Notes under the pieces: generated by a model | Told to the model about the DNA's origin: nothing | The model's database searches: none | The model's input: the letters and a program-made list of their open reading frames with translations, nothing else | Translations under genes and position numbers: made by a program | Origin: Allomyces macrogynus ATCC 38327 | Taxonomy: Eukaryota > Blastocladiomycota > Blastocladiomycetes > Blastocladiales > Blastocladiaceae | Direction: 5' to 3' | Assembly: GCA_000151295.1 (NCBI GenBank) | Contig: GG745360.1 | Span: forward strand, 578,659-611,548 | DNA: 32,890 bases | Shown here: positions 1 to 10,436 of the stretch, piece by piece | Layout of the letters: each line of letters opens with the position of its first letter | How positions within the stretch are numbered: position 1 is the first letter of the stretch

Positions 1-611
1 CGTCGATGACACGGTCCGCACGCGCTGGGGGCGCTTCCCCAGGGGAACCTCTTGCACGGGCCGCCGGCGCGCCACTGGCGTCGTTTGTTGCCGCCGTTGC
101 GTTGGTCGGTCTGGTCGGTGCACTATCCAAGTTACCCTTGCCGTCGGTCGGCGCCGTCGTTGTCGGCGTCGCTTGCTTGGCGCGCGCGTGCGCCTCGGGC
201 GAGTGCGGCGTGTGCGCTGACAGCGCTGTTTATCGGGTATGGTTGTGTCGTTTTTGGTGGAAATGGTTTGTCTATTTTTGTGCTCAAGATCCCCCATACA
301 GTTTTTTTGCGTGTGTGGCTTCGTCCCCTTGCGATGTGTTTGGCAGGCGACGGGCGTGGTTGCTAGTAGCCGCAATGAAGTTTGGCCGTGAGCGCGCTTT
401 CCCATTATTGCAAGCTGGGCGAGCCGGGCGACAGACAATGACGGCGTAGCCACCAGCAAATGCTCTTCAAATCATAATCCTACTCGCGCTTTGACCAACG
501 ACCTCGCGAGCCCTACGACCCGCCAGCACCGCGCCGCAACGGTTTACCCCGCAGGCTGATCTGCCCGGCAGTGCTCACGCTCACGACCCGCACACGCGTG
601 AACTTGCCGCC
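1..611. other. Leading region, no supported gene
   Basis: This stretch lies upstream of the transporter gene. A plus-strand open frame runs from about 6 to 449 and includes an alanine/valine-rich hydrophobic run (about 70-180). It could be the tail of a gene that starts outside the window, but I see no recognisable domain, splice signal or family motif. The part after about 450 probably holds the 5' flank of the next gene. Confidence 0.35.
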
Positions 612-2840
612 ATGTCGCCCGACGCAGCATCACCACCGCCGCTCGCCCCGCTCACGGCCGCGTCGGTTGTGACGATTTTATTGTTCCTGCTCGTCAACGT
701 CTTTGTTGTCCACCCGGTCGAGTTCCGCGTCAAGGCCGCGTTTCGCAAAGCCGCGGGCCAGCCGGGCACGATTCCGATTGTGCTCAATTATGCGACTGTC
801 ACGTTCCCGGCCGCGCTCGTGTTGCTGGCCACGGGTGCGATTGCGCCCGACACGGTGCGCCGCGCGATTGTGGGGGATGACAAGTTGGTGCCGTGGGTCG
901 TAGTCGTGCTGTTCTTCAGTATGGCCTACATTTGCATCAGGTACGCTCAGTGACTGGCCAGAATTCGACGTATGAGTCGCGGATCCTGACGCTGGCCGTC
1001 GACAACAGCCTTGACCTGACGGGTGTGCTTGAATACATTTCGCTCAAGGTTCTGCAGCTGCTCGGCAAGTCGGGCAAGCGGCTCAACATGGCTGTCTTTG
1101 CGCTCACGTCGGTCATGACGCTCTTCACGTCCAACGACGTGGTGATCATGACGCTCACGCCCGTGATCCTCTACTTGGCGCGGCATACGGGCTGTAATCC
1201 GCTGCCGTACCTGTACACGCAGTTCTACGCAGCGAATATGCTCGGGATGATTTGGTTCATGGGCAACACAACGAATGCACGTTCCTCAACACGACTCCGG
1301 CGTTTCCTGCTTGTCGTGAAGCAAATGGGCACGACTGACCACCTTCCCCCATTTCCAGGTTGTCGTCGCCATGGCCTTTGGCATCCAGCCGCTCGACTTC
1401 TCCCTCGTCATGGCGCCCCCGACCCTCCTGATGCACCTGCTCGCGTTCGCCGGCGCTGCCTACTATTTCCGGCACGATATGCCCGAAACGATGGATGCGA
1501 TCACGACCGACCCACGGCACGTCTTGCGCGACGGCGCCGGCGGCATGTTTGTCGGCCTGATCGTCTTCATCTGCATTGTACTGCTCTTTATCTCGAGTTT
1601 CGTGAACGTGCCGATTTGGCTGATCACCGTGACCGCCGCCGGGATCACCTTGGCGCGCGACATTCTCGTGGATTTCGTGACGCGCCGCGAGTACCGCGCT
1701 GCGTCGGTGCTCATGGACGAGATGGTCGAGGGCGGTGGGCATGCAGCAGCAGCGGCGGCGGCGGGGGGGCATAATGACGATAACCAGAACAAAGTCGATC
1801 CGGGAGTCCCGTCGTCGTCGGCGCTGACGCTGCCGGACCCGCTCCCGCCACCGCCGTTCGACGCCCACGAGTCGGCGCCCGCACTTGCGTCTGGGAAGGG
1901 CCGGCTCGACCGTGCGCCGGGAGCGTCGACGCCAGTGTGGGATTCGGACGTGACGGCCGTCACGCCCGCCGCACCCTCTTCGGCGACCATGGACGCGCCA
2001 TGGACGAGCCCCGCGGCACCGTCGCTGTACGCGCGGCACCACCACCAGCTCGCTGGATCGGCGAGCGACGTGGACCTCGTGCGCGCACGGACGGCCTCGG
2101 GGGCCGCGGCACTCGGCGACCGGCTGCCGTCGTTCCTGGCCGGGGCCGATGCGCGCGGTGCTGTCCCCTCTGCGGCGACGTCGCCCGTGCTCGTCGCCGA
2201 CGGCAAGCAGAGCACGTCGAACGACTCGCCCTCTGCACCTGAAGTTGTCGTCCCGGGCACGGGCGCCCCACCGCCCACGGCCGTCCGGCACGCCGCCTAC
2301 CGCACGCTCGTGCGCGCGCGCCGGCGGTTCCCGCACGTGGCCGAGTGTCTGGAGCGCGTGCCCTACTCGGTATTGCCGTTCCTCCTCGGGCAATTTATTC
2401 TCGTCGAGGCGCTCGACACGACACAGGTCGTGCCGTACCTGGCCGTCGCGGCGTCGACTCTCTGCGCGATCCACCCGGTCGTGACGGCGCTCCTCGTCGC
2501 GCTCGTCGCGTGCATGCTGTGCGCGGTCATGTCGAACTTGCCCATGACGATTCTCATGACCAAAGTGCTCCTGAGCCCGGCGTTCCGGGCGAGGGTCACG
2601 GGCAGTGCGCATCGGGCGGCGGCCATGTATGCAGTGGTCGTCGCGTCAAATGTGGCCACGTGCTTGGCCTTGCCCGGGTGCCTGGCGGGATTGATGTGGG
2701 CGGCGATGTTGGGGGCGAAAGGGGTCGCGATGCGGCCGGCCGCGTTTGCGAAGGTTGGGATGGCTGTCTTGGCGGCACCCGTGCTCGTGGGGGTCGCGGG
2801 GTTGGGCGGGATGGTGGCTGTCACGACCAAGGAGACGTAA
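612..2840 (+). CDS. ArsB/NhaD-type (citrate transporter-like) membrane permease
   Basis: Predicted exons are 612-940, 1009-1276 and 1359-2840, giving about 692 residues. It is a polytopic membrane protein of the ion transporter superfamily that includes ArsB. Diagnostic stretches are FTSNDVVIMTLTPVILY and GNTTN with the following VVVAMAFG in the first half, and PFLLGQFILVEAL and SNLPMTILMTKVL in the second half; they match the inverted-repeat, helix-hairpin design of ArsB/NhaD permeases. Between the halves (residues about 320-507) lies a long alanine-, serine- and proline-rich loop, far longer than in bacterial ArsB and probably cytoplasmic. The first intron (941-1008) starts GTACGC. The second reads GC-AG. 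The ATG at 612 follows CCGCC and opens directly into a hydrophobic N-terminus. The substrate is not determinable here: arsenite, organic anions or sodium/proton exchange are all possible. Confidence 0.8.
1277..1358 (+). other. Apparent GC-AG intron
   Basis: The coding frame before this interval ends in the conserved GNTTN motif, and the frame after it resumes with VVVAMAFG, exactly as in ArsB-family proteins. Joining them in phase 0 needs a donor at GCACGT and an acceptor at TTTCCAG. The donor differs from the GTACGT-like donors elsewhere in the window only by T to C at its second base. The nearby GT at 1281 does not restore the frame with any visible acceptor. Confidence 0.65.
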
Positions 2841-3304
2841 TAGATGGTTTTTCTGTTCGGCACTGGATTTCGAGTCCTTTTCCGCATGAGCGCCATGAGC
2901 GTCAGGTCGGTTGCGTGCTTGCCTGCCGTCTCCACCGTGATCTTGAGGGTCCCTCCCCAGCGCGAGCATCGACGGCAAGACAAGACAAGAAAGCACGAAG
3001 GCAAGAGAGCACAAACGAAATACAACCAGAAGGAGGAGATCAAAATGCAAAAGAGAACCGCAACGACAACTGCCACATCAAATCGGGTTTGCCATTGATG
3101 TGGTCTGCCAAATGACTCCTCGCGCATCACGGCCACCAAGTCCAACCGCTGATCCGCACAACGACGAGAACCGCGACCGCGGCGACCAGTACCGCGCAGA
3201 CTTGCTGCATTAACGGCAAGCCGAACTTGTCCAATTTGTTCAATTTACCCCCGCCGTGGACCAAGTTGCAGCGAGCCGGCCGAGCTCGCAAGATATCTGC
3301 CGGC
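2841..3304. other. Intergenic region between transporter and HAT1
   Basis: It contains the 3' flank of the transporter gene, including an A-rich stretch around 2980-3070, and the presumed promoter of the HAT1 gene. I see no gene, RNA or clear TATA box. A frame upstream of the HAT1 start is open to about 3227, but it has no ATG before 3305. Confidence 0.4.
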
Positions 3305-4933
3305 ATGGCGCACGACCACGCCAAGACCTCGCCTGTACGCGACCAAGATCCGAACCATGTCGACGGGCCCATGGACATTGACGACTCGCCATCTCCATCC
3401 GTGGGCGTGGACGCCGCAGATCATGGCCAAGGCAAGGCGCTGGCTCCATCACTACCACCAGCGGCTGTTGACCTCGACAACGTCTTGACGCTGTCGCTGG
3501 TTTTCGGGCATGACTTCGACGTTGATCGGGCTCCAAACATACCATTCCACCCGACGGCGACGGCGGCCATCAGCGACGACGGGATCGAGGCCGTGCTCGC
3601 GGCGCGACCGGATCCGCAGGTGAACGTGCGGTTTTCGGCCACGGAGCTGGTTCCGATGGTGACGGGGACGGGGGCGGATGCGGTCATGGAGCGGATGCAT
3701 CAGCAGTTGGCACTAGGTGTGTTTCATTGGCGGCTTGGCTCTCGCCCTGCTCCTGCGTGAAGCTGACCCGGCTTTTCTGCTCGTCTCAGAGCTCTTTGCC
3801 AAGTCGGAAAAGCAGTTTCAGCGGCAATTGCGCCACGAGCACCGCGGCAGCGCCGTCCCACCCGGCAAGCACGTCGAAGACGTGGTGCACGACGGCCACG
3901 TTTATGAGCTGTACGCGGTCCGTGACCTCTCGCCTCCTTGTCCACCCGCCAGCCGTTCCCAATCTGACGCGCACATCGTGCCCTGTAGTCGTCCTTCTTC
4001 TACCCCGGGTTCCGCCCCTTCTTCGCGCGCGCCAAATTCCTCGCGCGCCACTTCCTCGACCGCGACTCGGCCGCGGTCCTTGCCGACCTCGACGAGACCG
4101 ACGAGCGGTGGAACTTCCTGCTCCTCTACCGTCAACCCTCCACCCCCGGCGCATCCACGTTTGTCGGCCTGCTCGCCGCGTGCACCTTCTTCATGTACCC
4201 GTTGTGGCTCGCCGACGTGGCCGCCGAACACCGGTACCACCGGCGGCGCATTTCGCAACTTCTCGTCCTGCCCCCCTTCCAGCGCCAGGGGCTCGCGTCT
4301 TTACTCTACGCGGCATTCATGGCGCTGAACGCGACGTCGGCGCACGCGCTCGAAGTCGCAGTTGAAGCGACAACTCCCGCGTTCGACGACTTGCGTGATA
4401 TCGCCGACCTGACCGCGGTTCTCGCGCGCGCCGACCCGAACGCGCCGCCACTGATCCACGTCCCGGAAGTGGAAGTCTTACCACTCGCCGAGGGTGACAC
4501 CTGCGCACGTGCCCGCGTGCACCGCGACTGCGCACGTCCCGTGAACGACTTGTGCCTGCCCGACGTCGCGCGGGACCGGGTTCGTGGGTTGCAGCTCGAA
4601 TGGAAACTCGAGCCGCGGCAGGCGGCGCGCGTGTGGGAAATGGCGGTTTTGGCGGCGGCAAGGGACGCGAAGGTGCCGGTCCCGCACGAGTTTCGGACGT
4701 TGATCAAGCAGCGGTTGTTTCGTGAGGGGAAGGCGGATTGGGTGGACGTGCCGCGCCGTGAGCGGGTGGAGATGTTGCATCGGCGGTATGTGGCGGTGGT
4801 TGAGCGGTACGCACGGATCGTGCATGTCGTCAGGGCGCGGGTCGCGGAGCAGAGGGTCGTGGAGGACGGGGTCGGGCCGCGCGCGGGGGCGGTGGATGGG
4901 ACGCTGGAAGCGCGGGGGAGGTGGTTGGCGTGA
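3305..4933 (+). CDS. HAT1: Histone acetyltransferase type B catalytic subunit (HAT1)
   Basis: Predicted exons are 3305-3716, 3790-3917 and 3989-4933, giving 494 residues. HAT1 acetylates newly made histone H4 before chromatin assembly, usually with an RbAp46/48 partner. The N-terminal part carries ELFAKSEKQF. The middle has GFRPFFARAKF and DETDERWNFLLLY, matching the HAT1 segment ending in DERWHYFLVF. The GNAT core has RISQLLVLPPFQRQGLA (residues about 267-283), the acetyl-CoA-binding motif A, and then LEVAVEATTPAFDDLRD, where the glutamate near residue 306 is the expected catalytic base. The C-terminal helices follow. The first intron starts GTGTGT; the second holds a CTGAC branch site and ends CCTGTAG. 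The acidic stretch PMDIDD near residue 21 belongs to an N-terminal extension. The first ATG in frame is at 3305. Some 60-70 residues at the C-terminus are Arg/Val-rich and less conserved. Confidence 0.88.
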
Positions 4934-5459
4934 GGCCGTGGATGCGGATTCGGGTGGAAAAGGAGGAGGAGCAGTTGCGATGGAAAGAAATGGCAGCCGT
5001 GTTCATCCAAACTCGAACCAAAGTGTGAACAACCGTGGATAAAGTCCACCCAGACCCGACGATAAGGTAGCATCGACGTATGATCGGATGCATTGATCAG
5101 TCTTGACCAGCTGGTCACTTGGACCATGATCTTGACGTGCTTGATCAGTTCCTGCTTCAGCGCTTTTGGTCACTTGAAGTTCAAGCAGGATCACGAGCTG
5201 GGGCCAAGGCATGAAGAAGCTCGTGCCTATCATATGCAGGCTGTTGGTGCCATGTCTGTGAGGCAGGTTCAATTCCCCACAGGCGTCTGGGATGAAGAAA
5301 TGCAAAATGGGCACGATGTCCGAGCTCTCGACGGTACTCATGACGTTGCTTGTTGCATCCTGCCTCCACACCCCTGGCATGCCTATGCTTGCAACATCAT
5401 TCTCGTCCAAACACACCCGACGTGACGTGCCGTCTCCACACCCTCACGAGTTCCCGCAA
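4934..5459. other. Intergenic region; weak F-box-gene relic and a perfect palindrome
   Basis: No intact gene is visible. At 5105-5116 there is a perfect 12-base palindrome (GACCAGCTGGTC) flanked by copies of TGATCAG. Around 5130-5190 the sequence resembles the antisense of the 3' end of the F-box gene at 7261-9377, with the shared core CACTTGAAGTTCAAGC against CACTTGAGCTTCAAGC in the clearer relic near 7050. In-frame ATGs at 5292, 5331 and 5376 could extend the next gene, but this part has lower GC and codon use unlike the conserved body. Confidence 0.35.
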
Positions 5460-6791
5460 ATGGCCGACCATCAATCGAATGACGTGCATTCAACGCCAAC
5501 AGACCAGACTGTCGACGCGATTATTGCGGAGTTGCTCGCAGCCTCGGCCCGTTTCCAGAAAGCTGTGCACGAGATTCCTACCAAAGGCAACCAGATTGCC
5601 GCTATTACCGACCCGGCCGACCGCGCCATTATTGCTCAGGCTGCCGAAACGACGCGCATTCTCGTCCCGCATCGCGCAGTTGCGCTCATGGACGCGTTCC
5701 TGACGCGCAAGCGCAGTTGCGGCATGCCTGTTGAGCAGCGTCTCTACGCGACCATGGACTGGCGTGCCCTGGCCCAGCGTCTCGTCAAGTGCCGCCCGCT
5801 CGTTTTCTACCTGGCGAGTGATAACGCACTGACACGCGACAATGTGTCCCTGCACGGCAACGCAATCTGGAAGTCGATTCAAAATCGCCCGCCGAAACTG
5901 CCACTTGCCGAGTACTTGTCGTATGACGAAATGGCCATTTCGGCACTCGTGGCCGTCTCGACGCCGACGCTCTTCATCAACGACGGCAGCCGCGGCAACG
6001 TCGGTCGCAAGGGCCGGTCGGGCACGTTTGAGCGGTTCGGTATTTACGTTGCCGTCGTTGGTGCACGCTTCGAGGTGGACGATGAAATGGAGGCGCGGTT
6101 CATGCTCGGCACGATCGGACACCCGCCCCCGCCGTCCGACTCGCTCGAACCCGAGTGGCTGACGTTTTACGGTGCCGACAAGACCGACCGCGAGCTGATT
6201 CCGCTCTACCCCAATCCCATGCTGGACGCGACGCGTGTTCTGGACGCGGTGCGGTACCGACGCCGCATGCGCCCGACGTTTGACCTGATCTTGGCCGAGT
6301 GCGCGTCGCGCAGTGCCGAGTACCGGCAGCCTGCGTATTTGCGTCTCCTCGGCCTGGGGCTCGGTGCCTGGGCCGTGCACAAGGCCAAACAGACGGCGCT
6401 ATTCGTGGACGAGTTTCTTGCTGCAATCACGGCCTCGCCGTGCACCGCTAACCAGCTCAGGTGCGTCGACTTGATTCGGATTGACCTATCGCTCCTGGAT
6501 TTTGCTCTTCCGGAGACCATCACGACGCGTGGTGGCGCCCAAGTGGAACTGCGTGCGTCGCGCGATAACCCGGCAGCCCTGCTACCCGAGCCGTATCGCG
6601 GCAAGTGTCTTCTCGTCGCGACCTACCCGTGGGACGCGAACGCCTTCCCTGGGAACGAGTATTGGCTGGGAGCGCTTGCTGCCAGTGGTGACCCAGCGGC
6701 CGCTTGTTGCTCGCTGATTCCGGAATTGCAGAACCCATACATCAACTCGGGGTTGCTGGACCGAATCGTCGTGCATGGCCATGATGAGTGA
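5460..6791 (+). CDS. Conserved protein of unknown function (possibly DUF4804-like)
   Basis: This is a single-exon gene of 443 residues from the ATG at 5460, which sits in a good context (GCAAATGGCC). I cannot assign a function. Two blocks look conserved: a glycine-rich segment GSRGNVGRKGRSGTFERFG followed by IYVAVVGARFE (residues about 175-205), and a C-terminal block with YPWDANAFPGNEYW, SGDPAAACCSLIPELQNP. I recall similar blocks in uncharacterised fungal, oomycete and Legionella proteins, perhaps the DUF4804 family, but this is memory only. There is no signal peptide or membrane segment in the 443-residue form. Starting at 5292 would add about 56 residues with a short hydrophobic run; I judge that less likely. 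The whole frame is open, with no intron. Confidence 0.7.
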   Translation: MADHQSNDVHSTPTDQTVDAIIAELLAASARFQKAVHEIPTKGNQIAAITDPADRAIIAQAAETTRILVPHRAVALMDAFLTRKRSCGMPVEQRLYATMDWRALAQRLVKCRPLVFYLASDNALTRDNVSLHGNAIWKSIQNRPPKLPLAEYLSYDEMAISALVAVSTPTLFINDGSRGNVGRKGRSGTFERFGIYVAVVGARFEVDDEMEARFMLGTIGHPPPPSDSLEPEWLTFYGADKTDRELIPLYPNPMLDATRVLDAVRYRRRMRPTFDLILAECASRSAEYRQPAYLRLLGLGLGAWAVHKAKQTALFVDEFLAAITASPCTANQLRCVDLIRIDLSLLDFALPETITTRGGAQVELRASRDNPAALLPEPYRGKCLLVATYPWDANAFPGNEYWLGALAASGDPAAACCSLIPELQNPYINSGLLDRIVVHGHDE

Positions 6792-6959
6792 ATGATTGTT
6801 GTCGAGAACCATGATGTATTTGAATTTCGTGTCAGATGGCGAAAAGTCATGCTCACTCGACGGTCATTTTGCGATGATCAGGCAAACAGCAATGCCCCAT
6901 TTCCACTGTGGTAAATTTGCATTGGAGATCAGCACTTCGCTGGTGGGCCGTTTGCTCGT

Positions 6960-7110
6960 GGAATGATGATGGTGACCTTCCCAAAGATACATAGGTACCA
7001 TTGCAAGTGTAGGAACAATGTGCTGCCGCGCTTTTACACCACCGCTCTTGGGCACTTGAGCTTCAAGCGGGAACAGATGCCATGCTGGTGGTCCCGCACC
7101 TGCGCCTGGC
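6960..7110 (-). pseudogene. Decayed copy of the 3' end of the neighbouring F-box gene
   Basis: Read on the minus strand, this segment resembles the last about 140 bases of the F-box gene coding end at 7261-7400. On the plus strand the shared anchors are GATAC then TAGGA.CA.TG, CCACCGCTCTTGGGCACTTG against CAACGCTCACGGGCACTCG, and CTTCAAGCGGGAACAGAT against CTTCGAGTGGGAACGGAT, in the same order and nearly the same spacing. It has stops and frame changes and no upstream partner. The rest of 6792-7260 holds no other gene. Confidence 0.5.
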
Positions 7111-7260
7111 CAATGCCCGTCTTGACTGTGTCAGCGGGCTGGATCAAAGCGACGGAGGAGAAAGAAACGAGGATCAAGCAAAAAAATGTTCCATTTCGAC
7201 AATACAAACATGAGATCAACAAATCAGCGGCACAAACAAAAATCAGTATGATCCACCATT

Positions 7261-9377
7261 TCAATCCGCGGCCACAACTTGGCCAACGATACCATCTGCT
7301 GCGAGCGCTAGGATCATTGCCTCGATGTGATCAAGCACTTCCGCTTCAACAACGCTCACGGGCACTCGCACTTCGAGTGGGAACGGATCATGTTGGCGTT
7401 CACGCGCTCGCGCATCGTCCTCACCAACCCACGGCCGGCATTCAACACACCACCGAGCCATGCCGGTGATTTCCTGGACCATTCGCTCAGCGTCATCGGC
7501 CTGGCGCACATCGACCACAAGCTTGTGCACAATATTTTTCCGCTCGACGTGGTTCTGGTGGAGGTCTATGGATGGAATGACGGTCCACAGCGCATATCCC
7601 TGCACGTAAGAGAGCCGCCACTGGGCCAGCGGCACGTCGTCCTCGCCAAACACGACCGGAGCTTCATCAATCCGATAGAGACGTTGCAGGCACGAGAGCG
7701 ATTCGACGAGCTGCATGCTTAACTGGCCCGTGATGCGTTCGAGGGTCGGCAAGCATGCTGCAGGCAACGAGCGCAAGATTGACGGCGCTTGTTGGTCAAC
7801 CTCGTGCTGATCCGAAATGAGACTCGCAGTTAGACTCAGCGTGCTTGAGCGAGGGAAGGGCGTGGTCGGGGAACATTGCAAATGTCTCGGCCGAGGTAAT
7901 TAAGTGCGTGACAGGTGCCAGAATTGGCGGGTCATCATCAACCCATTCCACGAGCGGCGGGAGCGTCAGCGTTGCGAGATTGCTGAGCGCATCGAGGTTG
8001 ACGCCAGACATCATGATGGGAAGCACTTCTGAACCTCGGGAAATCGACAGAATCTGGATCGACGGCCACATTGCGTTTGGCACCGGCGTGTGCCAATAGC
8101 CCTGTTCAATCCACATGGCAACGTTAGCAAGTCTGGGAGCAACAAGACGACGTGCAAGTGCGGCAACCGCGTGTGCGTTCCCGCGCAGCGACATCAGATT
8201 CGGGCATGGGCTGGTAGAAAACATTTCAGTGACCATGCCCGGTGGAGCCCACCCTTCTACTGAGAGCGACTCGAGAGCAGGAAGACCAGGACTGCCCGCA
8301 GCAAGTTGGAAGAAGACGGTCGTTTTACCCGTGAAGTGTCGCAGCTCGGGCCAAAGAGGCATTAGTGGAGGGTCAAATTTTGCGGATGCAAAAATGTCGG
8401 CTTGCAAAGTGGCAAGGCTGCCAAGCGTGTTGGCGTACTGCGCAATTGCAGTCGGGTGCAACTGTGCTGCAAATACCAACAGCGACGCGAGCTGCGGCGC
8501 TCTTGGCATCGCCTCCAAATTGCCAATGTGGCCGTTCGACACTTGAATTTTGATGGTCAGAATGCGCAAGTGCGGCAGCTCAAGCGGCCGGGCAACGCCG
8601 TTCCAACTTTGATCCACTGTCAGATTCAGGGCTGTCAACGTTGCGCCCCACGCTGCAAGCACCGACTTGACAGAGCCAGTCGGTGAGCATTGCGGCAGGG
8701 CAAGTTCAAGCCAAGCAATCTTAGGCAACGAAGCAGCAAGTGTCTCGAGAACAGCGCCGGGCCCCTGCGCGCGTTTAAGCGGGATGCTCTTTGCAGCGTC
8801 GCGCACTGCAACCGATTCGGTCAGCGACAGCACCATGATCTGGTCGGCCGCAACCAGCCAAAATCGATCGTCGTGGCGAGGGCGCGGTACTGGAATAATC
8901 GGCACGCACGCACCCTGCGTGCCGAACTTCGGAAGACCAATCGTTTCCGTGAGACGCTTCCCTTCCGGCCTGTTTCGATTCTTTTTCTCAAACGCAATGA
9001 TGGGTGCCGACTGGCGGCCGTATCCGTTTGCAACAATGATCCACCGCATCGGGAGTACAGGTTTTCTGGCCGCGACGCTCTGGCAACTTGGCGAAAGCAG
9101 CACCAAGACTCAACTTGACGTAATATCCCGTCAATGCATCGTCAACGGCAGCGCGCCATGCGCGGGAAATGCGGCGCAGGTTAAACAATGTCAGCGCAGT
9201 CTGTGAAGGCACTCGAAGATGATGGTCGATATGGTCTTGGTCGGGAGCAGTCGCGACAAGAAAGTCGACGATCATGCGGAGCACATCGAGGGGAAGCTCG
9301 GCGAGAGTCGTTGGTGCAGCAGCCTTGGTCGCCGTGAATTCAGCGCTATCGCGGCTCGCGGCAATAGCTTGGTCCAT
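7261..9377 (-). CDS. F-box/leucine-rich protein with two apparent frame breaks
   Basis: The N-terminus has an F-box: LAELPLDVLRMIVDFL, then LFNLRRISRAWRAAVDD, the usual Skp1-binding pattern, at residues about 28-90. The remaining roughly 600 residues are leucine-rich with irregular LxxLxxL spacing, typical of substrate-recognition parts of SCF ubiquitin ligases. No single frame covers the gene. The F-box frame (9377 to about 9065) changes at an A4 run (T4 at 9062-9065 on the plus strand), where dropping one base gives GQKPVLPMRWIIVAN. The second frame changes again near 7826, where dropping one base gives LKHAELTASLISDQ; the third ends at a TGA at 7261. No intron of normal size with GT-AG fits either break. 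Either this is a young pseudogene or the sequence has indels. The ATG at 9509 is an alternative start that adds 44 residues. Confidence 0.62.
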
Positions 9378-10436
9378 GGCAAGTAAGTCTTGGTCGAGCG
9401 GAAACAGCGGGCAGTGTCTTTTTCTTGTGATGCGCCAAAGAGATGGATTCAAGAGAAGCGAAGTTGTGAGCATCACTTTGTTGTCGTGGAGGAGCATGGC
9501 TTCTTGCATTCCACGTGGTCAAGTATCACCTCGTCCGAATGACTCTGTGTTGCTGCATCGTAGGTGGAGTTGTGATCATTTACATTCACATATGTGGGCT
9601 GGTTCGAACAGGAAAACGAACCCTTTCGAAGCAAAAACTGCAAGCAAAAGTGAACCAACGGAACATTTTTGAAACCCTTTCCTGGTCACAGTTACCCGGT
9701 CATATGTTCACTGATCTCATTGACAGTGACCTGTCACGCACGACACGGCCACAACCAGCATCACCTGTATCAGGACGAGGCGCTGCGACCGGAAATGCTG
9801 CAAAACAAGGCCCAGGCCTGCCCATGCAGGCGTGCACCCACCAGCAGCAGCAGAATCTTGCTTGGCCAGTCGACTTGAGCGGAGAAAATCATGTTGGAGC
9901 GTGCATTGAGATTCGTATTGATTCAGGCAACGTCGACGCATACCTATCCCTTCGCTCACATGCGATCGACTTGTCTCTCCCATTTACAAAATTGTGACGC
10001 TGGTCAAGCGCGCAGTGCCGTACTTGGACTTGCAAGCGGCCGCTTGTTGCCAGGGCGATCCCATGCTCATGGCCATCGGTTTGCATGGCATTCTTGGAAC
10101 AGATCACCCGGCCTAAACTTGCTCAGAAGAATCTAAGGAGCGTCGCAATGGTTACACCCGCCATCGTTGTTGCTCTTGCGCTTTTGGTATAATCCAAGTC
10201 AAATACGGATGCGCCTCCACGTCAAACAGACTCGAGTTGGATGATGTCAACGTCATGTGCCCCCGGTTTGCTCGGGCGGCCAGCTTGCGATCCGCCGAAG
10301 CAACCACCACCACCGCCACTTCCTCGCCTCCGTCTCACTCCAAGCACCTCCAAGCATCGTCCAGCACAAGGCAACAGGCAACGTAAATAAGAGCCGAGCA
10401 ACGGCGATACCGAAGCCATTTGTCGACCGTGCAGCC
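9378..10436. other. Divergent intergenic region between F-box gene and PEX6
   Basis: About 1.06 kb separates two genes transcribed away from each other, so it should hold both promoters. I see no convincing gene. An AT-rich GTAAATAA at about 10383-10390, roughly 50 bases before the PEX6 ATG, could serve as a TATA-like element. Several short open frames here lack conserved motifs. Confidence 0.35.

Noticed and set aside
1257..2612. Minus-strand frame of 451 codons opposite the transporter
   Set aside because: Arg/His-rich shadow frame over conserved transmembrane coding sequence; no domain or start context.
10028..10120. Shared 15-base AGCGGCCGCTTGTTG at about 10034 and 6698, as if a relic of the unknown-function gene
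   Set aside because: Flanking sequence does not align; a GC-rich 15-mer in this composition can recur by chance.
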